A DNA stretch of 64,000 nt from Synechococcales cyanobacterium CRU_2_2 (GTDB taxonomy: Bacteria > Cyanobacteriota > Cyanobacteriia > PCC-9006 > JAAUQQ01), in contig JAAUOP010000008.1 of the NCBI GenBank assembly GCA_012034805.1, positions 1-64,000 on the forward strand, given 5' to 3'. A program made the translations under genes and the position numbers. Every line of letters begins with the position of its first letter. The first letter of the stretch is position 1. Under the pieces are notes generated by a model. That model was not told where the DNA came from and searched no databases. It worked only from the letters and a program-made list of their open reading frames with translations. This document shows, one piece after another, positions 1 through 10,061 of the stretch.

Positions 1-1369
1 AGGTGAGCGATGCGGATTTTCTCGAGGCTTTTGGAGCCTTGGGGCGGATCGCCCCTGTTGGCCATGCGTTACCACGGTCACCAATTTGGCGAATACAACT
101 CGCGCCTGGGCGATGGTCGTGGTTTTTGTATGGCCAGGTGCGCGGCATCGACGGCGAACTCTACGACTTTGGCACCAAGGGCTCGGGTACCACCCCCTAC
201 TCGCGGGGGGCGATGGCCGGCTGACACTCAAGGGTGGTGTGCGCGAGGTCTTGGCGGCGGAGGCACTCCATGCCCAGGGTGTACGCACCTCGCGTTGCTT
301 GAGTTTGGTGGAAACGGGTGAACCGCTCTATCGCGGGGATGAACCCTCGCCGACGCGATCGTCGGTGATGGTGCGATTTAACCGCTCTCACATCCGTTTT
401 GGCACCTTCGAGCGGCTGCATTTTTTCAGTCGGGAGGACTTGATTCGCAAGCTGCTCGATCACGTCATTGCCGTTTATTATCCTCATCTGGTCGGGGAGC
501 CCGATGCCGGTCTGCGATTCTATACAGAATTGGTGCGACGGGTGGCAGAGTTGGCGGCCCAGTGGACTTCGGTGGGCTTTTGCCACGCGGTCTTAAATAC
601 CGACAACATGTCGATCACCGGTGAGAGTTTTGACTACGGCCCCTATGCCGTGATTCCGACCTACGACCCCAACTTCACCGCCGCCTATTTTGACCACTAC
701 CGCCGCTATAGCTATGGCAATCAACCGGGTATTTGTCACCTCAACCTACAAATGCTACAGCCAGCTTTGGCAAGGGTGATGCCAGCCCCGGCAATGGCAG
801 AAATTCTCGAGGCCGAGTTTGAGCCGCGCTTTCGGCAAGTTTATCGCCAGCGTATGCTGCGTCGGTTAGGGTTTGATGACACACTCCTGGGGGAAGGACA
901 AGCGCTGGATGATGGATTTGCGAATGACTTGGTGCGATCGACCCTCCAGCTCTTGGCCCGAACTCAAGTGGGCTACAACGAATTTTTCGCGCGGTTGCGC
1001 CAGCGTTTTTCGCCCCGGTGGCGTGACGACATCGCCGCGATTTCTCCAGACTTGCTCCATCCTGAACCTGCCGAGACCCAGGCCAATCCCCCCTCGGAGT
1101 CCGCTGCTGAGGCTGTCGGCAGCGGGCTCGGACAAGTTTCAGGAGCCTTGCCCATAGAGGGCTGGGAGGATTGGCGCGATCGCTACCACCTGGTTTTGCA
1201 GCAGTGCGATTCCGATGCGCTGGAGCAAATTCAGCAGCGCCTCCAGCGTCATAACCCGCTCACGGCACTGCTGCGCCCCGAGATTGAACGGGTCTGGTCT
1301 GCCATTGATCAACAGGACAACTGGGAGCCCTTTAATCAGCTCGTGCAAACCCTACAGCGGTTGGAATAG
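1..1369 (+). CDS. selO: SelO/YdiU family protein adenylyltransferase, 5' truncated and frameshifted
   Basis: SelO proteins have a kinase-like fold that transfers AMP to Ser/Thr/Tyr of target proteins, probably in redox stress. Family hallmarks seen in order: [17 protein letters not shown], the [12 protein letters not shown] glycine loop, the LKGGVRE segment, and the NTDNMSI/DYGPY catalytic region, followed by a variable C-terminal tail ending at the TAG at 1367. The start lies left of the window. The reading frame changes three times in the first 215 bases: one extra G in the run at 41-44, one missing T at 123-127 and one missing G at 205-210. Correcting these restores a continuous family match, so I infer sequence errors, not decay. 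After base 215 the frame is clean. Function is from family knowledge; identity is secure, the 5' part is not. Confidence 0.85.
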   Translation, partial: GERCGFSRGFWSLGADRPCWPCVTTVTNLANTTRAWAMVVVFVWPGARHRRRTLRLWHQGLGYHPLLAGGDGRLTLKGGVREVLAAEALHAQGVRTSRCLSLVETGEPLYRGDEPSPTRSSVMVRFNRSHIRFGTFERLHFFSREDLIRKLLDHVIAVYYPHLVGEPDAGLRFYTELVRRVAELAAQWTSVGFCHAVLNTDNMSITGESFDYGPYAVIPTYDPNFTAAYFDHYRRYSYGNQPGICHLNLQMLQPALARVMPAPAMAEILEAEFEPRFRQVYRQRMLRRLGFDDTLLGEGQALDDGFANDLVRSTLQLLARTQVGYNEFFARLRQRFSPRWRDDIAAISPDLLHPEPAETQANPPSESAAEAVGSGLGQVSGALPIEGWEDWRDRYHLVLQQCDSDALEQIQQRLQRHNPLTALLRPEIERVWSAIDQQDNWEPFNQLVQTLQRLE

Positions 1370-1619
1370 TCCCTCACGCTCCGATTTCCTCTGGGAAAAC
1401 AGGTTCTAACGAATACTTCGGTGGGGGATAGACCCCGCAAAAATTCGTTCTGAATCTGGGCGCTGGAGCCTGTGCGATCGCCGAGCGGGATGCTATCCTT
1501 ACGGTGCAAAGTCGGTGCCTCAATCGCGCTTGAATCTAAGCGTGCCTTGGACTTGCCATTCCCAAAGAATGTGCTAGAACCGAGCCAATTGCATTGGCCA
1601 TTGCAATCTTTGGAGCCCC

Positions 1620-2330
1620 ATGAGCGAGAGTATGAGCGAGACAACGGCATTTTTAGCAGGTACGGCCATTGCCGGTGTTTCGGCTCTGCTGCTTTTGAAG
1701 GGCGGCCTCGGCCTCGGGCAAAGCGCCCCCTATGGCCTTAGAACCAACCCGCCGACTGCCCTCCCGCCAGCGGTCTCGGCCCAGCCGTTGCCCTCCGAGT
1801 CCTCCGGTTGGTCTCAGAGCCAGGATGAACTGTTACGGGCTCAGCTCAAGCAGCAGGAGACCCTGACGACCCAGCTGCGAGCTCAGCTTGAGCAGCAAGA
1901 GGCGGTCACCACCCAGCTGCGCTCTCAGCTTGAGCAGCAGCGCAACCAATCCGATCGCTTTGTGGCCCAGCTGCAGGATCAGCAACGCTCGGTGGATCGT
2001 CTATCGATTCAGCAGGGGATGCCCAATGTGGGCGGGGGTGCAGTGTTGGCCCCCCAGGCGAATCAGAATTCGACGCAGGTTTTGGTGTTGTGGGCGATCG
2101 CCGGATTTTTCTTGCTGGTGGTGGTGGTGGGTGGCGTCTTGCTGCTCGTGGTCGTGGTGTTGGCCAGCCAGTCTTCCCGTCGCCAGCGCCCCAGCCATAA
2201 CTACATTCTCCACAACCAAGCACCGCCGGATCCCTATTATCCGCCGCCGCCCGCACCCCAGCGCCCTCGACACACCACCTATGTGTTGCCCCAGCGCAAT
2301 GTTCGTCGGGTGGATCCCTACGATATCTAG
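1620..2330 (+). CDS. Membrane protein with Gln-rich coiled coil (unknown function)
   Basis: I do not recognise a named family. The 236-residue protein begins with a short hydrophobic segment (about residues 8-28), then a Pro/Ser linker. A Gln/Leu-rich coiled coil follows (about 68-130) built from near-repeats of the type LRAQLEQQEAVTTQ. A strongly hydrophobic Val/Leu stretch (about 150-185) should span the membrane, and the C-terminus is basic and Tyr/Pro-rich. This suggests a membrane-anchored coiled-coil scaffold, by inference only. The first codons carry a small repeat (MSES-MSET). It stands alone on the plus strand, with the minus-strand DUF2062 gene facing it. Confidence 0.7.
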   Translation: MSESMSETTAFLAGTAIAGVSALLLLKGGLGLGQSAPYGLRTNPPTALPPAVSAQPLPSESSGWSQSQDELLRAQLKQQETLTTQLRAQLEQQEAVTTQLRSQLEQQRNQSDRFVAQLQDQQRSVDRLSIQQGMPNVGGGAVLAPQANQNSTQVLVLWAIAGFFLLVVVVGGVLLLVVVVLASQSSRRQRPSHNYILHNQAPPDPYYPPPPAPQRPRHTTYVLPQRNVRRVDPYDI

Positions 2331-2438
2331 TCTGCCGGTCTAGTCTGCCGGTCTAACGTGGCCGTCCCATGGACCGGTCTAGTGTGACCGTCAAATTTGC
2401 CGGTCAGATTTATCAGTCGAATTTGCCGGTCAGATTTA
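2327..2438. repeat. Short direct repeats in the spacer after the coiled-coil gene
   Basis: The spacer between two convergent genes holds two head-to-tail copies of CTAGTCTGCCGGT (from about 2327, overlapping the stop codon) and two copies of AATTTGCCGGTCAGATTTA at 2394-2412 and 2420-2438 (period 26). TGCCGGTC is the shared core. No obvious terminator stem with a T tract is seen. Confidence 0.75.
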
Positions 2439-2464
2439 CTGGTGGAGCTTGTCCATCGGGTTTG

Positions 2465-3037
2465 CTACTTTTTCTTCCAGCTATCCCACTTGTCGCCCGA
2501 AACTGAGTGCCGCCTCAAGGCCCCCCGCCGTCTTGACCGCTTCAACAGATAGAGGGCTGCAAAATAGCTGAGCACACTGAAGCTCACCCCCATCAGAACA
2601 CAGCCTGTGAGCAGGGTGATGGCGAATTCCTTACCGAGGGCCAACACCGCTCCCGAGTTATAGATAATATCCGTGTTGAAGACAATTGTCTCGCGGCCCA
2701 ACACCCAGCAGCCCAGACGAAACGCAAGACTGTAGAGCGGAATGTAGGTCAATGGATTGCTGATCCAGGTGGCTGCCGCCGCCACCACGCGATGACCCCG
2801 CAGTAGAGAGGCGATCGCCACACTCAAAACTACCTGAAGTCCGAAAAACGGCAGGAATCCGGCGAACACGCCGATGGCCAATCCGCGAGCGAGATAGTCA
2901 GGGCTAGAATGCAGCCGTACAAAGCGATAATAGAAATAGCGCAAACGCCTTTCCCAGTCGAGCTTAGGGCGTTGCCGCTGAAGAGGAGCCATGGCGGATT
3001 GATCTGATAATTTAGGGCGAAGGGAAGAGGGCTGCAT
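2465..3037 (-). CDS. DUF2062 family membrane protein
   Basis: Matches the DUF2062 family of small integral membrane proteins of unknown function. The recognisable core is the stretch with ARGLAIGVFAGFLPFFGLQ followed by the ATWISNPLTYIPLY motif, with hydrophobic segments at roughly residues 50-75, 85-110 and 140-165. The N-terminus is basic, and the C-terminus ends in a Lys/Arg-rich tail. A second Met at residue 16 is a possible alternative start. It is divergent from mnmE, with about 107 bp between the two starts, so the promoters must share that spacer. Family assignment is confident; the role is unknown. Confidence 0.82.
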   Translation of the reverse strand: MQPSSLRPKLSDQSAMAPLQRQRPKLDWERRLRYFYYRFVRLHSSPDYLARGLAIGVFAGFLPFFGLQVVLSVAIASLLRGHRVVAAAATWISNPLTYIPLYSLAFRLGCWVLGRETIVFNTDIIYNSGAVLALGKEFAITLLTGCVLMGVSFSVLSYFAALYLLKRSRRRGALRRHSVSGDKWDSWKKK

Positions 3038-3144
3038 CTGGTGTGCTGAATCAGCGGTTCTACTTTTGAGCTAGGCTCACGACAAGCCTCTCCATTATCT
3101 CGGTGGAGTCGAGGTGTGACAATTTTTCTGATGAATAAACTGCC

Positions 3145-4511
3145 ATGACCGCTACTATTGCTGCGATCGCCACCGCCATTGTTCCCCAGCAGGGCAGCGT
3201 TGGGATTGTTCGCCTGTCTGGCCCAGAGGCCTTTGCCATTGCTCGTCAGCTGTTTACAACACCGGGCAAACAAGCTTGGGAAAGCCACCGCATTCTTTAT
3301 GGTTACGTTCAAGACTCCCAATCTCATCAGACGGTGGATGAGGCGCTGTTGTTGCTGATGCAGGCTCCCCGTTCCTACACGGCGGAGGATGTGGCGGAGT
3401 TTCATTGCCATGGCGGCATGATTGTTGTGCAGCAGGTGCTCCAGCTTTGCATTGGGGCGGGGGCTCGGCTGGCCCAGCCGGGGGAGTTTACGCTGCGGGC
3501 GTTTTTGAATGGCCGGATTGATTTGACCCAGGCCGAAAGCGTCGCAGATTTGGTCAGCGCCCAATCTCCCCAGGCGGCGGCCCTGGCGCTGGTGGGGGTT
3601 CAGGGGAAACTGGCGCTGCCGATTCGGCAATTGCGATCGACCTGTTTAGATATTTTGGCCGAAATCGAAGCGCGGGTGGATTTTGAGGAGGATTTGCCCC
3701 CCTTGATGAAGCGGATGTGCAGCGGCAGCTACGGGCCGTTCTGACCCAGGTCAATCAAATCTTGGCGACGGCGGATCGGGGAGAGCTGCTGCGCGCGGGG
3801 ATTAAAGTCGCGATCGTCGGACGGCCCAATGTGGGCAAGTCGAGTTTGTTGAATGCTTGGAGCCGGTGCGATCGCGCCATTGTCACCGATTTACCCGGCA
3901 CCACCCGAGATCTGGTTGAGTCTCAGCTCGTCGTTGGCGAAATTCCGGTGCAGGTGTTGGACACGGCAGGAATTCGGGAGACGGCAGATCCGGTGGAACG
4001 CTTGGGGGTGGCCAGGTCTCAAGCTGCGGCCCAGGCTGCGGATTTAGTCTTGTTGACCCTCGATGCCACGGTGGGCTGGACAGCGGCGGATCAGGTGATT
4101 TATGAACAGGTGAAGGGGCGATCGCTGCTCGTCATTCTCAACAAGATCGATTTGCTCCCGCCGGGGGTCATGCCACCCAACGTTCCCATTGATGCTCCCG
4201 TGGTCAAAACAGCGGCAGCCCAGAATCAAGGTCTGGAAGCGCTAGAGCAGGCTATCTTGAAACGGGTTCGAGCTGGGTCTCTAGAGGCAGCGAATCTGGA
4301 TCTGGCGATTAATCAACGGCAAGCGGCGGCGCTAACCCAGGCCCAGCTGGCGTTGGAGCAGGTGCAGCGAACGATCGCGGAGCAAATGCCCTTTGATTTT
4401 TGGACGATTGATCTGCGCGGCGCGATTCAGGCGCTGGGGGAAATCACGGGAGAAGGCATGACGGAACCCATGCTAGCGCGTATCTTTAGCCGATTTTGTA
4501 TTGGTAAGTGA
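3145..4511 (+). CDS. mnmE: tRNA modification GTPase MnmE (one-base frameshift)
   Basis: MnmE acts with MnmG to install the carboxymethylaminomethyl group on uridine 34 of certain tRNAs. The N-terminal folate-binding domain begins [11 protein letters not shown] and includes the FHCHGG and [13 protein letters not shown] motifs. The G domain has Walker [11 protein letters not shown]3 DTAG and G4 NKID, and the protein ends with the diagnostic FCIGK containing the catalytic Cys. The frame shifts at the C run 3697-3702: adding one C turns the upstream DFEEDLPP directly into [11 protein letters not shown]. With that base restored the protein is about 455 residues, the normal length. Because the gene is widely conserved I treat the shift as a sequence error. 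Its stop codon lies in a 15-bp tandem repeat. Confidence 0.93.
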
Positions 4512-4552
4512 GCGCTGGGTCCGTGAGCGCTGGGTCCGTGAGCGCTGGGCCA
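4508..4552. repeat. Three-unit 15-bp tandem repeat at the mnmE 3' end
   Basis: GTGAGCGCTGGGTCC is present at 4508-4522 and 4523-4537, with a slightly altered third copy at 4538-4552. The first unit contains the mnmE stop codon TGA. It separates mnmE from the convergent P-loop/TPR gene. Confidence 0.85.
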
Positions 4553-4554
4553 TC

Positions 4555-7281
4555 TCAACCGCTGACCCACTGACCAAATTTTTCCTCATCCCGAATCGCC
4601 GCCAAGTCCTCGTCCGTTTTCGCCATCTTGCGGTAGTCGGGATTGAGGGCGATCGCCTGCTCCAAATTCTCCAACGCCAACGCCGACATCCCCTGCAACG
4701 CATAACAACAGGCCTTGTCATACCAAGGCTCATGCTTATCCGGCTTGAGCTCTAGGGCTTGGTCAAAACTGGCGATCGCCTCCTCATAGCGCCCACTCTG
4801 GGCCAGTGCCAACCCCCGACTGTGCCAAGCATCATGGGACTCAGGATTGAGCTCTAGCGCCTTATCAAAACTGCGAATCGACGCCTCAAACTGCCCCAGA
4901 CAGCCCAGAGAGCTCCCGCGATTGTCCCAAGCCGCTGCGTTGTTGGGCTGGAATTCTAGGGCCTTGTTGTAGGCGGCGATCGCCGCTTCGTATTCGCCCA
5001 GGGAGGAGAAGCGATCGCCCAGTTTCCACAGGAATAAGTCTGCGGCAGATTCGGGTTCGCTGGCCAACACAGGGGTTAGGCGCTCTGCGATCGCCTGGGC
5101 CCGCTGCAGCAGCGCCAACGGTTCGTTCGCTGGATCCGGTTCGCCCGTGGCCCCAGACTGGAGCGCAGCACAGTGCTTCGACCCATAAAAAAGCGCCACA
5201 AACTGGGCAAAGCCGTCTAGGGACTCAACGGGCTTTAGGCAAGTCTGCACCGTCCGATCGACGTCGGGCTTGGACAGTCCTAAAGCCTCCTCCAGCAACC
5301 CATAGGGAATTTGACTGCGATCGAATATCAGTGACCCATGGGCGATCGCGGGCTCAAGCTGCTGCAAAAAGCTCCGCATCGATCCCTCGAGCAAGCCATG
5401 CTGCGCGAGCGGAAACTCGGCCATCAGCGCCGTCAAGGGCTCTTGGACAATGCCATCTTGCCGAAAGTAGCGCCCTTCAAGTAGATGTTTGCGCAACTGA
5501 TTCTGGGCGTCGGGATGACGACTCAGCAGCAGGTGATAGAGATATTCGGCTCGACCTCGCTGCCAAATCGGGTCTCGATACTGGTGGGCAGGGGATTGAT
5601 CGGGTCTGACTGCCTCGTTGGAACCCTCTAGAAAATAATCGGCGAGCTGCCCCTGGATCTTCAGGAAGAGCGCTTCATCCGTCTCCAGCAAGGACTGGCG
5701 CAAGGCATTGCGAGCGACATCATCGAGTCGCCAGCAGCCCTGAATTTGCTCAACAAAGTCCTGCTGAATCAACCAATCAAACCCGTTGGATTCCGCCTCG
5801 ACCGCCGCCGCAAAATTAGAGTCTTGAGCCAGGAGCAAATATTCAATTAAATCTTGGTTGAAGCTGCGGCAACAGGCGGCTAAACCCACGATATATCGTT
5901 GGGTAAGACTGAGATGCTGCTGCATCAAATCAGTAAGATTGGCGGGAATGCCAGCGGGAAGGGGGCTTCCGACTGCCGCTGGGGGCGCGATCGCGCCTCG
6001 GTCTCCCTCCGCCGGAGGCATCGCGGGTGAATGGGTCATATAGCGTAAGCCGTAGGGCAGCCCTGCCGTTGCCGCGAGCAACTCCTCGGCGTGGCTGGGG
6101 AGGCCGATGTTTTGGAAGTAGGCTGGGGCTTGATCAAAGGGCTCTAGCTCCTGTTCTTGCAAGAGAGATGACGGCTGGGATGACAGCTGAGGCGAAGCCT
6201 CACCGAGCAGCTGCTGCCAACCTGGGCGATCGCGCAAACGCTGGCGGCTCGACAACACCCATCGCACCCGAGAACCCTGAAGAACCTCCTGGGGCAGCAG
6301 CAGGTGCCAAAGCCAGGTGTCAACGGCCAGGGACGCCTTTTCGTAGGTGTCTAGGATCAAGACCACAGGCTGCCGCCTGGCGCGTTTTTGCAGGGCCTCA
6401 GCAAAGGCTGCCGTCAACACCCGGAGCGGTTGTAGGAGTAGCGTTTGTAGCGGTTGATCGTTCTGGGTGCTGGGGTGTTCCTGCAGCACTCGCAGCACCT
6501 GTTCTTGGGTGATGGCCTGGGCGGCTGCGGCTGCGGTGGACTGCTCCGGTGCCATGTCGAGGGCTGGCTTTAAGCTATAGCTCACGAGCGTTTGGTGGGC
6601 TTTGAGCTGTAGCTCACTGACCGTAGTCTTGCCCTCAATCGGTCGCTCGGCCAGCTCCTGGAGTGTTTTTTCGTAACGCTCATGCATCACCAAAAACTTG
6701 GGCTTGAAAATCCAATTATTTTGCTCAACCAAGGTTTGAAACAGCGTCACCATCAGCTCAATCGGCGTTTCAACCCGTTCAGTTTCGCCAAAGGAGACAA
6801 AGGCAAAGCTGCCCTTGACCCCAACGTTTCGGGTCCCAGGGCCTGGGTTTGCATAGCCCTTGCCCAAGCTGCTCTCGCCTGCATTGCCCTTTTCTAGGCG
6901 TTGGGCCAGGGTTCGTAGCAAGGTGGATTTGCCCACCCCTGCTGGCCCGTAGAGGTGAAAGGCGATCGCCGTATCTTTGCCCATTGCCCTGCCCGCTGAC
7001 CTATCCCTAGCATCCTCCGGGGCGAGGGATGCCTCGAAGCGGTTCAAAAACTGCTCAGCCGAGGCGCGTGGGCTCAGCTTGTGGGGGTGCTTCGGATTGG
7101 GTTCTGGATTGGGTTCTGTATTGGATTTTGTAAAAGCCACCGTTCTTGGAGTAGATCCAGATGAAATAGATTCAGACAAGATGGGTCGAGATGAAATAGA
7201 AGTAGGGGCAGCTGGGATAGGGGCAGCTGGGATAGGGCCAGGTGGAGTAGGTTCAGACGCTGAAAATGCAGAACTGTTCAT
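4555..7281 (-). CDS. P-loop ATPase with C-terminal TPR repeats (STAND-like)
   Basis: A 908-residue protein. A low-complexity Pro/Ser/Ala N-terminus (about 1-70) includes 15-bp DNA repeats that encode PIPAA-type units. The ATPase domain follows, with Walker A GPAGVGKST near residue 114, a hydrophobic strand VVLILDTYE resembling Walker B, and a WVLSSRQRL sensor-like strand. A long helical region comes next, then at least four TPRs near 765-890, each with the pattern of an Ala-rich helix followed by NxALELxPN. This order (NTPase, helical region, TPR) is typical of STAND-type signalling ATPases, but no N-terminal effector domain is visible. The specific job is unknown. It runs convergent to mnmE, and the LPS-export operon lies upstream on the same strand. 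Confidence 0.82.
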   Translation of the reverse strand: MNSSAFSASEPTPPGPIPAAPIPAAPTSISSRPILSESISSGSTPRTVAFTKSNTEPNPEPNPKHPHKLSPRASAEQFLNRFEASLAPEDARDRSAGRAMGKDTAIAFHLYGPAGVGKSTLLRTLAQRLEKGNAGESSLGKGYANPGPGTRNVGVKGSFAFVSFGETERVETPIELMVTLFQTLVEQNNWIFKPKFLVMHERYEKTLQELAERPIEGKTTVSELQLKAHQTLVSYSLKPALDMAPEQSTAAAAAQAITQEQVLRVLQEHPSTQNDQPLQTLLLQPLRVLTAAFAEALQKRARRQPVVLILDTYEKASLAVDTWLWHLLLPQEVLQGSRVRWVLSSRQRLRDRPGWQQLLGEASPQLSSQPSSLLQEQELEPFDQAPAYFQNIGLPSHAEELLAATAGLPYGLRYMTHSPAMPPAEGDRGAIAPPAAVGSPLPAGIPANLTDLMQQHLSLTQRYIVGLAACCRSFNQDLIEYLLLAQDSNFAAAVEAESNGFDWLIQQDFVEQIQGCWRLDDVARNALRQSLLETDEALFLKIQGQLADYFLEGSNEAVRPDQSPAHQYRDPIWQRGRAEYLYHLLLSRHPDAQNQLRKHLLEGRYFRQDGIVQEPLTALMAEFPLAQHGLLEGSMRSFLQQLEPAIAHGSLIFDRSQIPYGLLEEALGLSKPDVDRTVQTCLKPVESLDGFAQFVALFYGSKHCAALQSGATGEPDPANEPLALLQRAQAIAERLTPVLASEPESAADLFLWKLGDRFSSLGEYEAAIAAYNKALEFQPNNAAAWDNRGSSLGCLGQFEASIRSFDKALELNPESHDAWHSRGLALAQSGRYEEAIASFDQALELKPDKHEPWYDKACCYALQGMSALALENLEQAIALNPDYRKMAKTDEDLAAIRDEEKFGQWVSG

Positions 7282-7357
7282 GGATCAGGCAGAGCACTGG
7301 GAAGCTGTTATAAATTTCCTGAGATCCAGACCCTGATCCGGTGAAAATTACCGAATC

Positions 7358-8473
7358 CTACCGAGCTGTTTTAATCAAGAGTCCCGTACCTACCAACAAA
7401 CCCAAAACAATCGGCAAAAATGCGGACACCATGGGTGTGAGGGTGCCGCGAATGCCTAGGGCACCGGAAATAAACTCCGTTAGGTAGTAGACAAAAATAA
7501 TTAAAACGCTCAGGCCAAATCCGGTGGCCTTGCTGCTGCGCTGGTTGGGCACCACGCCCAAGGAAGCCCCCACAAGCCCAAAGACAATGCAAATAAAGGG
7601 GAAAGAATATTTTTGGGCGATGCGAACTTCTAGCTTTTGGGCTTTTTTGCGATTGCCACCTTGCTCCAGAAGCTGCAAATACTGCTTGGATTCGGCAATG
7701 TTCATCTCCGTCGAGTCGCGGTTGCGCTTGGTCAGATCCAGCGGCGTTCTTGGGATATTGAGCTGGTGCTGCTCAAAGGTGACGATGTTGCGGTAGGAGC
7801 CGTTGGCGGAGACTAAGTAGATCGAGCCGTCAAAGAAGTCCCAGGTATTTTCTTTTAAGTTCCACACGGCCGAGTCCGCCGTCAGAATTTGGCTGACTTC
7901 ACCGCGCGAAAAATCCAAAATTGTCAGTTTTTTCATCCGCTCACCGTCGTAGCGCTCGGCGTAGAACAGACGCTTCATGACGTTGGCCTTGCTACCATCG
8001 GGCTGCTGGACGCGCTCGTATTGCTCGTAAAGAATATTTTTGTCTTTGAACTGGGGGCGATCGCCCTCCAAGGCCATTTTCAGCGTGGTATTGGCCTGGG
8101 CCGTGGCCGCCGGGACGATCGCCTCATTAAACACAAAGGTCAGCCCGGTGACCAAGACGCTGAGAATCAATGCCGGAACCACAAACCGATAGGCGCTGAT
8201 GCCGCAGCTGCGTAGAGCGGTCAATTCGCTGTCGCTAGATAATCGGCTGTAGGCCATCAGCGTTGCCAGCAAAATTGACATGGGGAAGGCCAAGACAATA
8301 AACGAAGGCATTTTGAGCACAAATACCTCCAGGGCAATCCCCAGGGGCAGCCCCGATTCCGTCACCTTGCGAACCAGGTCGAAGACCACGCCAATGGAGA
8401 GGGCCACTGCGGTGAAAATACCAACCCCAAACAAAAACGGCCCCAGCAGCTGCCCCAAAATGTAGCGATCCAT
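7358..8473 (-). CDS. LptF/LptG (YjgP/YjgQ) family permease
   Basis: Transmembrane component of the Lpt exporter that extracts lipopolysaccharide from the inner membrane. The first membrane segments follow MDRYILGQLLGPFLFGVG, including the family's conserved region around MPSFIVLAFPMSILLA. A periplasmic beta-jellyroll-like region occupies about residues 130-270, and three further membrane helices close the protein, starting near KYSFPFICIVFGLVGA. I chose the ATG at 8473 because homologues begin MDRY; an in-frame ATG 33 codons upstream is less likely. It is third in an lptA-lptB-lptF/G order on the minus strand. Many cyanobacteria have a single such permease, and whether this is F or G cannot be told from sequence alone. 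Confidence 0.88.
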   Translation of the reverse strand: MDRYILGQLLGPFLFGVGIFTAVALSIGVVFDLVRKVTESGLPLGIALEVFVLKMPSFIVLAFPMSILLATLMAYSRLSSDSELTALRSCGISAYRFVVPALILSVLVTGLTFVFNEAIVPAATAQANTTLKMALEGDRPQFKDKNILYEQYERVQQPDGSKANVMKRLFYAERYDGERMKKLTILDFSRGEVSQILTADSAVWNLKENTWDFFDGSIYLVSANGSYRNIVTFEQHQLNIPRTPLDLTKRNRDSTEMNIAESKQYLQLLEQGGNRKKAQKLEVRIAQKYSFPFICIVFGLVGASLGVVPNQRSSKATGFGLSVLIIFVYYLTEFISGALGIRGTLTPMVSAFLPIVLGLLVGTGLLIKTAR

Positions 8474-8629
8474 GATGGGGATCCAGCAAAACAGCGATCG
8501 AAAAGAAGCCGCTGGGGTCTTAGATGGGCTTAAGCAGGGGTTGATGGATGCCATGGGGACTGGGGGGTGCAAACAGCAGGAATGGAGCGGGGGGCGATCG
8601 CCCAGGGCTTGGGCTTGGGGTATGGAGTC

Positions 8630-9358
8630 TTAAGACTGAAAATGCTCTCCCAGATAGTACTGACGAACGAGCGGGTTGCCATAGAGCTCTTCTGGGCTCC
8701 CTGCCGCCAAAATCTCCCCATCGCGCAAAATGTAGGCGCGATCGGTAATGCTCAGGGTCTCTCGCACGTTGTGGTCTGTAATGAGAATACCAATCTGTTT
8801 GCGGCGCAGTTGTTCAATAATGCCCTGGATCTCGGCCACGGAGATCGGATCGATCCCTGCAAAAGGTTCGTCCAAAAGCAAAAACTTAGGGCCATCTCGG
8901 CCAGAGGCGAGGGCTCGGGCAATCTCGGTGCGTCGGCGCTCGCCGCCAGAAACCTGAATGCCGAGGGTGCGGGCAACTTTTTGCAAACGAAACTCGCCCA
9001 CCAGTTCGTGGAGCCGTTGTTCGCGCCGGTGGCTGGGCAGCTCGCTGTGCTGGAGCACCAGCCTGAGGTTGTCTTCCACGGTGAGGTGGCGGAAAATACT
9101 CGGTTCTTGGGCTAGGTAGCCAATCCCCAGACGGGCGCGGTGGGTCATGGAGAGCTGGGTCACATCGGTGTTGTCGAGCCAGACTCTGCCGCGATCGGGC
9201 TTTTCGATCCCTGTTGCCATGTAGAACGTCGTCGTTTTACCCGCACCATTGGGGCCGAGGAGGCCAATGATTTCGCCCTGGGCCACAGACAGATTCACCC
9301 GTCGAACGATGGGCTTTTTGCCGTAGCTTTTTTGGACGTTTTCTAACAGGATTTTCAC
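8630..9358 (-). CDS. lptB: LPS export ABC transporter ATP-binding protein LptB
   Basis: Cytoplasmic ATPase that drives LPS transport. It shows Walker A GPNGAGKTT, the Q loop in YLAQEPSIF, the ABC signature VSGGERRR, Walker B LLLDEPFAGIDP and the H-loop ITDHNVRET, all in the order and spacing of LptB. I chose the GTG start at 9358 because it yields the family-typical beginning VKILLENVQKSYGK; the open frame extends 36 codons further upstream without similarity. It lies between lptA and the permease gene, with spacers of about 120-160 bp, consistent with one transcript. Confidence 0.92.
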   Translation of the reverse strand: MKILLENVQKSYGKKPIVRRVNLSVAQGEIIGLLGPNGAGKTTTFYMATGIEKPDRGRVWLDNTDVTQLSMTHRARLGIGYLAQEPSIFRHLTVEDNLRLVLQHSELPSHRREQRLHELVGEFRLQKVARTLGIQVSGGERRRTEIARALASGRDGPKFLLLDEPFAGIDPISVAEIQGIIEQLRRKQIGILITDHNVRETLSITDRAYILRDGEILAAGSPEELYGNPLVRQYYLGEHFQS

Positions 9359-9481
9359 AGGACTACCGTAGGGGTCACTAAAGCCAGGTTCCAGCCACAC
9401 GATGCCGTAACCTGTGGATTGGGGGCGGCGGCAAAGACTATGCATTGCACCCAGATAGTGGGGCACAGGGTCGTGAGAACA

Positions 9482-9946
9482 CTAGGGCGAAACGGGGCCG
9501 GGGTTGGAATCGATGATGGTGTAGACCGATCGCACCTGCTGGGACTCCTTCGGCAAAGCCACAAACCGCCCCTCATCGATCAAATACGTGACCACTTCGC
9601 CGCTGATACTATTGGAGCCCGACTGCTTCACGAGCACGTTACCGGTCATCACGATGCGGCGCTCTTGGCTGAAGTATTGGGCCTGGGTCGAGGTAGCCGT
9701 AATTTGACGGGCAGGGTAGTTAATCCGCACGTTACCTCTGGCTGTGACCACGCCGGTTTTGGCGTTGGCTTCCTGGACATCGGCGTCTAGGGTAAGGGCC
9801 TGGGGAGAACCGGTTTGGGCCTGGGCACGACCCGCAGCACCCCCCTGGAGCGTGGGCGTGACGACGCTCACCCAGACCGCTGCGATGCCTGCGGTCAGGA
9901 GAAGCCGCTGACCTGAATTTGCCCAACGCCGTAATGAATTCGCCAT
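9482..9946 (-). CDS. lptA: LptA/OstA-like periplasmic protein
   Basis: LptA-family proteins form the periplasmic bridge carrying LPS to the outer membrane. A hydrophobic signal peptide spans about residues 10-30 and ends near the Ala-rich stretch before QTGSPQ. The mature part has the OstA beta-strand pattern: LTLDADVQEANAKTGVV, TARGNVRINYPARQI and RRIVMTGNVLVKQ. I prefer the ATG at 9946 (MANSLRRW), six codons inside the longest frame. At about 155 residues it is short but within the family range. It is the first gene of the lptA-lptB-lptF/G run. Confidence 0.85.
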   Translation of the reverse strand: MANSLRRWANSGQRLLLTAGIAAVWVSVVTPTLQGGAAGRAQAQTGSPQALTLDADVQEANAKTGVVTARGNVRINYPARQITATSTQAQYFSQERRIVMTGNVLVKQSGSNSISGEVVTYLIDEGRFVALPKESQQVRSVYTIIDSNPGPVSP

Positions 9947-10061
9947 GGTTCCTCTGTGAAACACTGATAAAACGCTGCTCGATAAATGCGTTCATAGATG
10001 CATTTAGAGACAAGACCCTTGATTAAGCGCCTCTCAATCAAGCGCTTGTCATACCTACCCA

